NCBI GenBank assembly: GCA_001769035.1
Contig: MENF01000145.1
Coordinates: 1-50,508, forward strand
DNA: 50,508 nt
Source: Bacteroidetes bacterium GWA2_32_17
Lineage (GTDB): Bacteria > Bacteroidota > Bacteroidia > Bacteroidales > GWA2-32-17
Reading direction: 5' to 3'
Every line of letters starts with the position of its first letter. Positions within the stretch are counted from its first letter, which is position 1. Positions 18,361-27,238 of this stretch are shown here, in pieces. Under the pieces are notes generated by a model, which was not told the origin of the DNA, did no database searches, and saw nothing but the letters and a program-made list of their open reading frames with translations. The position numbers were made by a program, and so were the translations under genes.

Positions 18361-18465
18361 TGAAAAAACAGTTAACAGTCGGCAATGAGCAGTCGGCAGT
18401 GGGACTGGGGATTGAGGACTATGAACTGGGGACTGTGAACTTTGAACATAGAACTTTTTGAACAA
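18361..18465. repeat. Degenerate GGCAGT / GGGGACT word array
   Basis: The run has repeated variants of AACAGTCGGCA, AGCAGTCGGCAGTGGG and GAACTGGGGACTGTG. It separates the hydratase from mccA and ends 12 bp before the mccA start. This is the same kind of low-complexity intergenic text as at 10255 and 20486 but with different words. Confidence 0.65.
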
Positions 18466-18477
18466 AAAATAAATAAA

Positions 18478-20481
18478 ATGAAACTTTTTAAAAAAATATT
18501 AGTTGCAAACAGAGGCGAAATAGCCGTAAGGGTTATGAGAACTGCTAAAAAATTAGGTATAGCAACTGTAGCAATATATTCCGAAGTTGATAAAGAATCG
18601 CTACATGTTAATTATGCCGATGAAGCATATTGTATAGGTGAAGTTGAATTAAGCGATACTTATTTGAATATCAATAAAATAATTGATGTAGCAAAACAGA
18701 ATGGCTGCGATGCAATTCATCCTGGTTATGGCTTTATGGCAGAAAATTCAAAATTTGTAACAGAGTGCAATAATGCAGGAATAACTTTTATTGGTCCTAA
18801 TACCGAATCAATGCGAATTATGGGTAACAAAATTGAAGCCCGTAATTTTGTAAAAAAATTAAATGTGCCTTTAACAGAAGGAGTTACTGGCAGTATAGAA
18901 AATTTAATTTCAGCTGCAAAAAAAATCAAATTTCCAATTTTGATAAAAGCTGCAGCCGGTGGCGGTGGTAAAGGAATGAGAATTGTTTATAAGGAATCGG
19001 AACTTACCGAAGCTATTGAAGCAACAAGTCGCGAAGCAAAATCATATTTTGGTGATGAAACTGTTTATATCGAAAAGTTTATTGAAGAACCCCGTCATAT
19101 CGAAATTCAATTATTAGGTGATAATTTTGGGAATGTAATTCATTTGTTCGAACGGGAATGTTCAATTCAGCGTCGTTATCAAAAAATAATTGAAGAATCG
19201 CCATCGCCAACAATCACTCCCGAAGTAAGAAAAAAAATGGGCGAAGCTGCTGTAACAATAGGCAAGGCAATTGGTTATAATAATGCCGGGACAATAGAAT
19301 TTTTAGTTGACAAAAATTTGAATTTCTACTTTTTGGAAATGAACACAAGGATTCAAGTCGAACACCCTGTTACAGAAATGGTTACTGGAATTGATATTGT
19401 AGAAGAACAGTTTTATATTGCCATAGGAAATCCTCTTCGAATAAAACAAGAAGATGTGAAACAAAACGGACATGCAATAGAATGTAGAATTTATGCCGAA
19501 GACCCATCGAATAACTTTTTACCTTCGCCCGGTAAAATGTGTTTTTACAAAACTCCATCTTTAACAAATATCAGAATAGAAACCGGCATATCAAAAAACA
19601 CTGAAATAAAAAGTTTTTTCGACCCAATGCTCTGCAAATTAATTGTTTGGGAAAATAACCGAGAACTTGCAAATCAAAAAATGCTCAATTCATTACATGA
19701 ATTTATTATTCATGGTATAAACACAAATATCTCATACTTAATAGCTTTACTACAAAATGATGCTTTTATTAATAACACCATAAACACTAAATTTTGCGAC
19801 ACATATACTTCAAAAATCATTGAACAAATTAATATTGAAAAAGAAGGCGTACAATTTCACATTCCATTACTTGCATATTGTTTATACACTTTAAATAATA
19901 AAAATATTCAGGAACGAAAACATTATTCCGACGAACATAATGTATGGAATATAATTGGTTATTGGCGCGAAGTAATGAAAATTAAAATACTGTTTAACGA
20001 AAAAGAATATTTTATTGGCGTGGAAGTTGGTAAAAACCTGCAATTTATTTTTGAATTAAATTCTCAAATCTACAATACTCAACTTATTGAAAATATTGAA
20101 GGAAAGTTAATGTTTTCTTTAAACAATTCAATATACACTACTTATATTTCAGAAGACGAAAAAGGAAACGCTTTTATAAGTTACAACGGACACATATTTA
20201 ACATGTTAAGAAAAGATGTTCTAAAAAAAGATAACTCTACTTTTAGATTAGAAGATTTTGTTGAAGATACAAATACCATTACTTCGCCAATGCCTGGTAA
20301 GGTTATAAAAATAAATGCAAAAGAGGGTGATGAAATGAAAAAGGGCGATGTCTTTTTAATTATTGAAGCAATGAAAATGGAAAATCGCATTTTTGCAGCA
20401 AAAGACTGTAAAATAGATAAAATAAATGTAAAAACCGGCGATATGGTTGAATCGTCAACTGCATTAATTACTTTAATTTAG
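18478..20481 (+). CDS. mccA: Biotin carboxylase plus biotin carrier subunit, probably 3-methylcrotonyl-CoA carboxylase alpha
   Basis: 667 residues from ATG 18478; the track's TTG start lies inside the upstream repeat array. The biotin carboxylase N-domain begins KKILVANRGEIAVRVMRTAKKLG. The ATP-grasp domain has KAAAGGGGKGMRIV and the catalytic region EMNTRIQVEHPVTEM, and the C-domain follows (AIECRIYAEDP). A linking BT domain covers ~450-590. The C-terminal biotinyl domain has EAMKMEN with biotin-accepting Lys633. The protein carboxylates its own biotin with bicarbonate and ATP and pairs with MccB. The carbonic anhydrase 0.6 kb downstream could supply bicarbonate, but it is separated by repeats, so this is only a suggestion. 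Confidence 0.92.
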   Translation: MKLFKKILVANRGEIAVRVMRTAKKLGIATVAIYSEVDKESLHVNYADEAYCIGEVELSDTYLNINKIIDVAKQNGCDAIHPGYGFMAENSKFVTECNNAGITFIGPNTESMRIMGNKIEARNFVKKLNVPLTEGVTGSIENLISAAKKIKFPILIKAAAGGGGKGMRIVYKESELTEAIEATSREAKSYFGDETVYIEKFIEEPRHIEIQLLGDNFGNVIHLFERECSIQRRYQKIIEESPSPTITPEVRKKMGEAAVTIGKAIGYNNAGTIEFLVDKNLNFYFLEMNTRIQVEHPVTEMVTGIDIVEEQFYIAIGNPLRIKQEDVKQNGHAIECRIYAEDPSNNFLPSPGKMCFYKTPSLTNIRIETGISKNTEIKSFFDPMLCKLIVWENNRELANQKMLNSLHEFIIHGINTNISYLIALLQNDAFINNTINTKFCDTYTSKIIEQINIEKEGVQFHIPLLAYCLYTLNNKNIQERKHYSDEHNVWNIIGYWREVMKIKILFNEKEYFIGVEVGKNLQFIFELNSQIYNTQLIENIEGKLMFSLNNSIYTTYISEDEKGNAFISYNGHIFNMLRKDVLKKDNSTFRLEDFVEDTNTITSPMPGKVIKINAKEGDEMKKGDVFLIIEAMKMENRIFAAKDCKIDKINVKTGDMVESSTALITLI

Positions 20482-20485
20482 GTAT

Positions 20486-20575
20486 TAAAAAGTTTCGAGT
20501 TTCAGGTTTTTAGTTTCGGGTTTTGAAGTTTTTAACAACCTCAAACTAAAAACCCTAAACCAATAAAAATATATT
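20486..20575. repeat. Degenerate TTTCGGGTTTT word array
   Basis: Units such as AAAAGTTTCGAGTTTC, AGTTTCGGGTTTTG and CCTCAAACTAAAAACC are near-complementary to one another. The same words return at 21004-21076. Within the 643-bp gap between mccA and the carbonic anhydrase, the rest is described under the next two repeats. A 15-T homopolymer lies at 20670-20684. Confidence 0.65.
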
Positions 20576-20750
20576 AATTAACTGATGTTACGTAAAAAGT
20601 TTCTCACAATGATTATTTCTCGTACTTCCTTCGTCAGCATAAACTCCGGCGCTAAGTACGCCAAGAAAATTTTTTTTTTTTTTTAAACTTTGCGAACTTA
20701 TAAGTAATTTCAATTAATACACCAATTGCTTTTATATAGCATGACTATAA

Positions 20751-20870
20751 TAAGCACGCAATAAAAAAATCATTCACCCCGTTGGATATTCCATTTTTAT
20801 TGCATAACGGCTATTCAACATAATTATCCTACGGGGTAAATGATTTTTTTTAGCCACTTTTTAACTTTGT
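20751..20870. repeat. Nested hairpin ('filled' site)
   Basis: Outer arm TAAGCACGCAATAAAAAAATC (20751-20771) starts a palindrome also seen without an insert at 47813-47865. At its centre (20776-20837) sits a second hairpin with arms ACCCCGTTGGATA and TATCCTACGGGGT. The outer right arm resumes as AAATGATTTTTTTT and decays into CTTTTTAACTTTGTGAACTT. No gene is present. Confidence 0.8.
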
Positions 20871-21003
20871 GAACTTGGCGACTTTGCGAGACAAATTTTT
20901 TATTTGCGTAACATGAGTTAATTAATAATGAGATAATAACAAAAATATAAACAGATGAAACATCCACGACTAAAAAAGACACACAAGGGAATGATTATAA
21001 ATA

Positions 21004-21076
21004 AAAAAGTTTCAAGTTTCGGGTTTCGGGTTTTTAACAACTAAAAACCTCAAACTAAAAACCATAAACCAATAAA
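21004..21076. repeat. Second TTTCGGGTTTC word array
   Basis: AAAAAAGTTTCAAGTTTCGG and TTTTTAACAACTAAAAACCTC repeat the vocabulary of 20486-20575 in the same order. It lies just upstream of the carbonic anhydrase gene. Confidence 0.65.
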
Positions 21077-21124
21077 AATCATAATAAATCAGTGTAAATC
21101 AGCGTCTAATAAAAATATAAACAC

Positions 21125-21796
21125 ATGAAAATTGCAGACATACTTAAAGAAATAATTGAAGGGAACAGCGAATTTGTTAATAACCACAACACTGATTATT
21201 TTGCTGGACACGCTTCACATCAAAACCCTTATATTACATTAGTAAGCTGTGCCGATTCACGCGTACCTGCAAATGCAATTATGCCCAACACAATTAATAA
21301 AATTTTTAAAATTGAAAACATTGGAAATCAAGTGCTTTCATGCGAAGGTTCGGTTGATTACGGAGTTTTGCATTTAAAAACTCCTGTTTTAATGATACTT
21401 GGACATTCCGATTGTGGTGCTATAAAAGCATATTTGAAAGGATTTAACGAAGAAACCTATAACATTAAACGCGAACTCGATTTTTTATTACCCATAATAA
21501 ATAAAACAGCTAATGAATTAAATTTCGAAAAGCAGCTTTCTACAACTATACAGCACAATATTGACTATCAGGTAAATATAGCTTATAAAAAATACCGCGA
21601 TATAGTCAAAAATAAAAAATTAACAATAATTGGAGCATATTACGACTTTAAAAATGAGTTTAATAAAGGATACGGAAGAATTATTATTACAAATGTCAAC
21701 AAAAATAAAGATAAAAATCAAATATTGGATTTGTCAGAATTTAAAGAAGTTAGAAATAATGTTAACAAGATTTATGTTGGCAGACTTATAGAATGA
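21125..21796 (+). CDS. Beta-class carbonic anhydrase
   Basis: 223 residues catalysing CO2/bicarbonate interconversion. The zinc ligands are visible: Cys42 with Asp44-x-Arg46 in SCADSRVP, and His94 and Cys97 in LGHSDCGAI. IENIGNQV and GSVDYGVLHLKTPVL match the conserved surroundings. The C-terminal third (from about 160) is poorly conserved but has the usual ITIIGAYYDFKN-like strand (LTIIGAYYDF). Length is normal. The gene stands alone between repeat-rich gaps and converges on the phosphate transporter. Bicarbonate for the biotin-dependent carboxylases upstream is one possible use. Confidence 0.93.
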   Translation: MKIADILKEIIEGNSEFVNNHNTDYFAGHASHQNPYITLVSCADSRVPANAIMPNTINKIFKIENIGNQVLSCEGSVDYGVLHLKTPVLMILGHSDCGAIKAYLKGFNEETYNIKRELDFLLPIINKTANELNFEKQLSTTIQHNIDYQVNIAYKKYRDIVKNKKLTIIGAYYDFKNEFNKGYGRIIITNVNKNKDKNQILDLSEFKEVRNNVNKIYVGRLIE

Positions 21797-21845
21797 GTAA
21801 ATATTGGCTAAATAATATTTTGATGTGATGGATGATTTTTTTTAT

Positions 21846-21859
21846 GTCCCGATAGGGAC
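21846..21859. repeat. Short palindrome GTCCCGATAGGGAC
   Basis: The near-palindrome has arms GTCCC and GGGAC. It lies in the convergent gap between the carbonic anhydrase and the phosphate transporter and could fold in RNA, but no T-run follows. Confidence 0.4.
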
Positions 21860-21955
21860 AAAATACATGTATTAAGCTTGCCGAACTATTGGTAGAATTA
21901 ATTTTCACCCCAAATAATTGCCACTTCCTTCGTAAGTGTATACTCCTGTACTAAA

Positions 21956-22125
21956 TAGAGTCTGTCTATAAACTCTGTGTCTGATTTATAATGTTCGAGT
22001 TTGAGGCTTGCGAAGTTTTGAAAACCTCATTGCCATTGTTTGTGTCCTCACAAACAATGACGGAATGACCCCGTAGCGAAGCGTACTGGGGCATAACGAA
22101 AATCGGACATTCTAGACAGACACTA
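21956..22125. repeat. TIR cassette D (170 bp, closest to a family consensus)
   Basis: The ends are TAGAGTCTGTCTATAAACTC (21956-21975) and GACATTCTAGACAGACACTA (22106-22125). The body is a series of hairpins: GAGGCTTGCG...CCTC, TTGTTTGTGTCCTCACAAACAA and the CCCCGTAGCGAAGCG block. This arrangement recurs reversed in the 33.5-kb and 38.5-kb cassettes and starts again at 50412. The terminal TAG on the minus strand is the stop codon of the PiT gene. Confidence 0.85.
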
Positions 22126-24366
22126 TTTTGGTAATTGGTTTAAAAAATCGTTATAAACTTTTACAAAATTTTCGAGATGGAGCAGCATGTTTTTGGTTTC
22201 GTGCATAATACCAAGATAAAGTATTGTTGTGCGGGTATTAATTTCGGAATCTTTAATATTTTTAAGTTGCACTTTTCGATGACTATCAATAAACATTACA
22301 ATATTATTTATTCGCTGTTGAATTACTGATATTTCAATGGTTTTATTATTAATTTGTTCAATTACAAATGCGAAAAGTTCTTTAACTTGTTTTTTAATTA
22401 ATTTAAGTTCATCAAATTGCTCCGAAGGAATTGGGTTGTGAACATTATTAACATGAGTAAATGCAGGATTTGTTATATAATTAAGGCAGTATTCTGCTTC
22501 CCTAAGGTAATCGTAAATTTGAATAGAATGTGTTCCTGAAACAAACAGCTCTTTGCTTAAATTTTTAAATGTGTTTATAGCTCTTGTTTTAAATTTTTTA
22601 GTTTGTTTATTCATGTTTGTAACATCTTTAGAAAGTTTTTTTAGCAACTTCCTATTTTCATCTTCAAGAGCATCAATAGTTTCTGAATATATTTCAGGAA
22701 TTTTAGAAATAATTAACATTGATTGCTCATTAGTAAGTTCAGATAATTCTTTAGATGTTTGTGGTAAATAAGCTTCAACTTCTTTTTCAGTATTTTCATT
22801 TTCAATTTTTTTATGCATGATTTTGGTTCTGTACAATAAAACAACAGATAAAATAACCATTGCAATTACGCCAAAAATTCCACCAAAATAAAGAATAAAT
22901 GCAACAATTGCAGCAGCAAAAAATGCTATTAATGCAGTAAAAAACCAACCACTGATAACAGTTAAAACTCCTGTAATTCTGTAAACTGCCGATTCTCGTC
23001 CCCATGCACCATCGGCTAATGAAGTTCCCATAGCAACCATAAACGTAACATAAGTTGTTGATAATGGCAATTTTAGTGAAGTTGCAGATGCGATTAAAAT
23101 ACTTGCTACAACAAGATTTACTGATGCTCTTATTAAGTCGAAAGATGCTTGAGAATCTTCCTCGTTATTGACATTATTATAATTTGGTTTTTCAAATCTT
23201 TTTCCCATAAATGTAAAAACAGCTTTTGGTAAAAAAGCACCTAATCCTTTTTGCATTGTTACAGAACTTTGAACAATTGTTCGAGCCATTATAGATGAAC
23301 CCCAACGTTCATCGCCCTCACCTTGACGACTTAATTGAACTGTTGTTTGAACAACAGTACGAGCTTTTCGTGATAAGAAAATAGTTACAACCATTATTAA
23401 TCCAGCAATAAGTAAAAAATAAATGTCGGTTTGAACATCGCCTTTTAGTCCTATCATATTATATGTATCGGGGTTTTCACCCGATGCTTGCCAAAGTTGA
23501 TACGATTTATATCCTGCCATGGGTGCACCTATAAAATTAACTAAATCGTTTCCTGCAAAGCTCAATGCTAATCCAAAAGTACCAGCGAGCACAACAAGTT
23601 TAAACACGTTTAGTTTAAACAACCAATGAAATAGCTGTAATAATATTGATAAAATAACAAATGACGCAATAACAATTAAAATATTGTTATCAGAAATCCA
23701 GGTTTTTGCTGATTTAGCTATAAATGAAGTGTCATTTAATCCTTTTAACATTATAAATAATAAAATTGCTGTAAGTGCAACACCTCCAAAAATTCCAGAT
23801 GTGTATTTTATGTTTTTTTGATAATTAAATGTATAAATTAATCTAACAATATATTGAACAACTAAACCAACTACAAAAGCAACAACTACCGAAATTAATA
23901 TACCTGAAATAATTGCCAATGCTTTTTCGGTATTAATATAATTTCCTAATTCGCTTACCGAATGATGAGTTTTAATTATTTTAATAATTGATACAGCTAC
24001 TGCGGCACCAAGTAAATCGAAAACAATTGAAACAGTTGTTGAAGTGGGTAATCCAAAAGTATTAAAGAAATCTAATAAAAGCACATCGGCAATCATTACG
24101 GCTAAAAAAATTATTATTATTTCGGAGAATACAAATTGCTCAGGATTAAAAATACCTTTTCGTGCAACTTCCATCATACCTCCCGAAAACAACGAGCCGA
24201 TTATTACTCCAGCCGATGCAATAATAATTATTAATCGGAAAGATGCTGCCTTTGAACCAACTGCAGGACCTAAAAAATTTACTGCATCGTTAGCTACTCC
24301 AACTGTTAAATCAGTAACTGCAAGTAATCCAAGAATAATAATTATTGCTAAAAAATACCACTCCAT
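22123..24366 (-). CDS. PiT-family inorganic phosphate transporter fused to a DUF47/PhoU-like domain
   Basis: A 747-residue inner-membrane protein. Residues 1-505 contain about 12 hydrophobic helices with the two PiT signature repeats GVANDAVNFLGPAVGSKAAS and FAGNDLVNFIGAPMAGY. Residues ~510-747 are a soluble helical domain resembling DUF47/PhoU-like regulators, a fusion common in Bacteroidota. It should import phosphate with Na+ or H+. The reading frame ends on the TAG provided by the outermost bases of cassette D, so the original C-terminus may have been slightly longer or different. It is divergent from the heavy-metal exporter gene; the 156-bp gap carries -7 boxes for both. Confidence 0.92.
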   Translation of the reverse strand: MEWYFLAIIIILGLLAVTDLTVGVANDAVNFLGPAVGSKAASFRLIIIIASAGVIIGSLFSGGMMEVARKGIFNPEQFVFSEIIIIFLAVMIADVLLLDFFNTFGLPTSTTVSIVFDLLGAAVAVSIIKIIKTHHSVSELGNYINTEKALAIISGILISVVVAFVVGLVVQYIVRLIYTFNYQKNIKYTSGIFGGVALTAILLFIMLKGLNDTSFIAKSAKTWISDNNILIVIASFVILSILLQLFHWLFKLNVFKLVVLAGTFGLALSFAGNDLVNFIGAPMAGYKSYQLWQASGENPDTYNMIGLKGDVQTDIYFLLIAGLIMVVTIFLSRKARTVVQTTVQLSRQGEGDERWGSSIMARTIVQSSVTMQKGLGAFLPKAVFTFMGKRFEKPNYNNVNNEEDSQASFDLIRASVNLVVASILIASATSLKLPLSTTYVTFMVAMGTSLADGAWGRESAVYRITGVLTVISGWFFTALIAFFAAAIVAFILYFGGIFGVIAMVILSVVLLYRTKIMHKKIENENTEKEVEAYLPQTSKELSELTNEQSMLIISKIPEIYSETIDALEDENRKLLKKLSKDVTNMNKQTKKFKTRAINTFKNLSKELFVSGTHSIQIYDYLREAEYCLNYITNPAFTHVNNVHNPIPSEQFDELKLIKKQVKELFAFVIEQINNKTIEISVIQQRINNIVMFIDSHRKVQLKNIKDSEINTRTTILYLGIMHETKNMLLHLENFVKVYNDFLNQLPK

Positions 24367-24384
24367 AAATAAAAATTAATTATG

Positions 24385-24392
24385 CAAATTTA
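24385..24392 (-). promoter_or_regulatory. -7 box of the PiT transporter gene
   Basis: Minus-strand TAAATTTG fits TAnnTTTG and lies 18 bp upstream of the ATG. Confidence 0.5.
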
Positions 24393-24494
24393 TAATTAAT
24401 TAATGAAGGTAAAATAATTTGAAGTTAAGAAATTGTTAAGTTTTTTCAAAATGAAGTATGAAAGCTGAAAGAGCTAAAATCTTAAATTATTTTT

Positions 24495-24502
24495 TACCTT
24501 TG
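24495..24502 (+). promoter_or_regulatory. -7 box of the DUF2899-like exporter gene
   Basis: TACCTTTG fits TAnnTTTG and lies 20 bp upstream of the ATG at 24523. Confidence 0.55.
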
Positions 24503-24522
24503 CTATTTGTAATCATTCTAAA

Positions 24523-25578
24523 ATGGACATTGATTTTCTTGATATTATTAAACAATCATTTTTAGTTTCGGGCTTTGTATTATTTATGATGCTCATTATT
24601 GAGTATATAAACGTTCGTACAAAAGAAAAATGGAGTAGTCCTCTTAAAAAATCAAAATGGGTTCAATTAATAATTGCAATATTCCTGGGAGTAACTCCAG
24701 GATGTGCAGGAATTTTTGCAGTAGTATCGCTTTATACTCATAACATTATAAATTTTCCTGCATTACTTAGCGGAACCATTGCCGCAGTTGGTGACGAATC
24801 ATTTATTATGTTGTCGCTTATTCCTTTAACTGCAATAAAAATATTTGTTTATGTTTCCATTATTGCTTTTGTAGCTGGAATAGTTTTTAATTTTATCATA
24901 AAAAAACAAATTAACCCTAAATTCGAAAAGCATCTTCAATTGCATGGCGACGATTGTTGTGCTAAAGGTCCACTTGAACATCACACTCATAAACACGAAA
25001 AAAAATATGGATTTACTTTTGCAAGGTCAATGTTTGTTGCAATACTCATTCTTATTATATTTAGCCAATTTGTTGAGTTTGGTAACTTACATGAAGCCGG
25101 GCACGAACATTCCGTTTTTTCGTCCGAAACAATTATTTTTTTCGGAATGGGGTTAATTTCTTTATTTGTTATTATTACAGTTCCCGAACATTTCCTGTTG
25201 GAGCATTTATGGGGGCATGTATTAAAAAAACATTTTGCAAGATTAATTATGTGGACTTTGGGAGCATTAATTTTCATAGCATTTTTGAACCAATATCTTT
25301 CGTTTGATGAGTGGACAAAAGCTAACTCTTTCTGGATTTTGTTATTGGCAATTGGAGTTGGAATTTTACCAACTTCTGGTCCTCATATTATTTTTATAAC
25401 ATTATTCATGCAAGGGGCAATTCCTTTTAGTTTTTTACTTGCTAATTCTATTGTTCAGGAAGGTCATGGCGGAATACCATTGTTAGCCGAAGATAAGTGG
25501 AGTTTTGTTAAAATAAAGTTAATTAAAATTACTATTGCACTTATAATTGGACTTTTAGGAATGTATTTCACTTTTTAA
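24523..25578 (+). CDS. Putative 10-TM heavy-metal (manganese/arsenic-type) exporter, DUF2899/ArsP_2-like
   Basis: 351 residues and about ten hydrophobic helices in two related halves. FLGVTPGCAGIFAVVSLYTHNIINF followed by GTIAAVGDESFIMLSLIPL in the first half, and GVGILPTSGPHIIFITLFMQGAIPF with EGHGGIPLLAEDKW in the second, match the family often annotated as putative manganese transporter. A central loop has HGDDCC and LEHHTHKHEKK, rich in possible metal ligands. Transport of a divalent metal is inferred from the family and the loop; the actual substrate is not known. It is divergent from the PiT transporter. Confidence 0.8.
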   Translation: MDIDFLDIIKQSFLVSGFVLFMMLIIEYINVRTKEKWSSPLKKSKWVQLIIAIFLGVTPGCAGIFAVVSLYTHNIINFPALLSGTIAAVGDESFIMLSLIPLTAIKIFVYVSIIAFVAGIVFNFIIKKQINPKFEKHLQLHGDDCCAKGPLEHHTHKHEKKYGFTFARSMFVAILILIIFSQFVEFGNLHEAGHEHSVFSSETIIFFGMGLISLFVIITVPEHFLLEHLWGHVLKKHFARLIMWTLGALIFIAFLNQYLSFDEWTKANSFWILLLAIGVGILPTSGPHIIFITLFMQGAIPFSFLLANSIVQEGHGGIPLLAEDKWSFVKIKLIKITIALIIGLLGMYFTF

Positions 25579-25589
25579 AATTATTTCTG

Positions 25590-25780
25590 TTTGTTGTTTA
25601 TTGTTCTTTACGAAATACGAATTATACGAATGTACGAATAAAATATTGTTCATTGTTTAAAAAAGTTTATTGTTCTATTGTTTCATTGTCATTCAATAGT
25701 CATACGATTGTCATACTTTGTATTTTTGTTTTTACAATTTATTTCTATGAATTTCTATTTATTTCTGTTTTTTATTGTTT
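25590..25780. repeat. Degenerate ATTGTTCATTGTTT / TACGAAT word array
   Basis: The gap contains variants of TACGAATTATACGAATGTACG, ATTGTTCATTGTTTAAAAAAG and TTTCTATTTATTTCTG. The middle part closely resembles the array at 3824-3930. No gene or terminator hairpin was recognised. Confidence 0.6.
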
Positions 25781-25794
25781 AAATTGAGTTGCTT

Positions 25795-27228
25795 ATGAAA
25801 AATATTGTTCTAATTCTTTTACTCCTTGTTTTTCCTTACTTTGTAATTAGTCAAAACGATAAATTTACTGACGAAATTGTAATACTTCATGTAAACGATA
25901 TTCACGGTAGAATTGACCAGTTTCCTACACTTTCGGCAATGGTAAATGAAATAAGAGCGAAACATAAAAATGTGATTTTGGTTTCGGCAGGCGATATGTT
26001 TAGCGGTAATCCTATTATTGATAGATATTCTGAAAAGGGTTTTCCTATAATTGATTTAATGAATGATTTGAATTTTGACCTCTCAACTATTGGAAATCAC
26101 GAGTTTGATTTTGGCACACAAGTACTTGCAAAAAGAATAAAAGAGGCTAAATTTCCTTTTATTGTAGCTAATATGCAACCAAAAATAGAAGATTTTCCAA
26201 AATTAGAGCCATATAAAATTTATAAATTTGGTAAAGCTAAAATTGCTATACTTGGTATAACTCAAGTTTTACCAATAGGAATTCCTGATACCCGCCCCGA
26301 AAATTGCCAAGATTTTATATTTACTCAAGGAATTGAAAAAACGAAAGAATATAAATGGCTGTCAAAAAAAACAAATGCTTTAATAGCTCTTTCGCACATG
26401 GGCGTTTATAACGATTCGTTATTGGCTACACAAATGCCTGAAGTTTTGGCAATTATTGGCGGACATTCGCACACTTTGTTATTAAAACCTTTAATTGTAA
26501 ACGGCGTTAGTATTGTTCAAACTGGTTATTATCTTAAAAATTTAGGAGTTTTAACAATAAAATTAAATGGCAAAAAAATAGTTTCCGTAAGCGATACTTT
26601 ATTATTATTAAAAAACTATTCTGAAAAAGATTCACTTGTTGCAAAAAAAGTTGCACATTACAATAACAATAATGAATTTAAAGAAATTGTAGGATTTCTT
26701 GATTCCCCACTTAATGGACTTAACGAACTTGGTGGTTTTATGGCAGATGCTGCACTTAAGGCAGCAAAAACAGATTTTGCATTTCAGAACAGCGGTGGAA
26801 TAAGAGTATTGGGACTTCCTGCAGGACCAATTACTAACAAACAAATATACGAACTCGACCCTTTTGCAAACGAAATTATGGTTTGTAAAATGACTGCTAC
26901 GCAAATTCGTGAACTTATTACTTATGGTTATATTAAAGAAAAAAAAGCAGATATGATCTCATCAGGATTAAATTCTATAATTTATTTAAACAATGATAAA
27001 AGTATTGATAAAATTGAACTTAAATTGCCAAATGGAGATGCAATAGACGAAAATATAGTTTATGCAACTGCAATTAATAGTTATGTTGTTAGCTCATACA
27101 AATTTAGCAAAACAGGTAGTGTAGTGAGAACAGGTATTACAACAACTGATGCAATATTTCGTTTAATGTCTACTATTAAAGGAGTAAATTACTCTGGGAT
27201 AGAAAGTGCAAAAACAATAACAAAATAA
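25795..27228 (+). CDS. Secreted 5'-nucleotidase / bifunctional metallophosphatase
   Basis: About 477 residues from ATG 25795 with a signal peptide ending YFVISQ. The N-terminal calcineurin-like domain carries the dinuclear metal motifs: VNDIHGRIDQ, SAGDMFSGNP, TIGNHEFDFG, ALSHMG and GGHSH. The C-terminal domain (~310-477) is the 5'-nucleotidase substrate domain, with NSGGIRV and LDPFANEIMVCKMT. It should hydrolyse nucleotides or related phosphate esters in the periplasm. The next gene, a lipoprotein, begins 10 bp downstream, so they are probably co-transcribed. The two halves common in some Bacteroidota as separate genes are fused here. Confidence 0.92.
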   Translation: MKNIVLILLLLVFPYFVISQNDKFTDEIVILHVNDIHGRIDQFPTLSAMVNEIRAKHKNVILVSAGDMFSGNPIIDRYSEKGFPIIDLMNDLNFDLSTIGNHEFDFGTQVLAKRIKEAKFPFIVANMQPKIEDFPKLEPYKIYKFGKAKIAILGITQVLPIGIPDTRPENCQDFIFTQGIEKTKEYKWLSKKTNALIALSHMGVYNDSLLATQMPEVLAIIGGHSHTLLLKPLIVNGVSIVQTGYYLKNLGVLTIKLNGKKIVSVSDTLLLLKNYSEKDSLVAKKVAHYNNNNEFKEIVGFLDSPLNGLNELGGFMADAALKAAKTDFAFQNSGGIRVLGLPAGPITNKQIYELDPFANEIMVCKMTATQIRELITYGYIKEKKADMISSGLNSIIYLNNDKSIDKIELKLPNGDAIDENIVYATAINSYVVSSYKFSKTGSVVRTGITTTDAIFRLMSTIKGVNYSGIESAKTITK

Positions 27229-27238
27229 AAAATAATTT

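Noticed and set aside
24044-24379. 111-aa ORF antisense to the PiT transporter
   Set aside because: It is a frame shadow of a conserved transmembrane coding region without its own signals.
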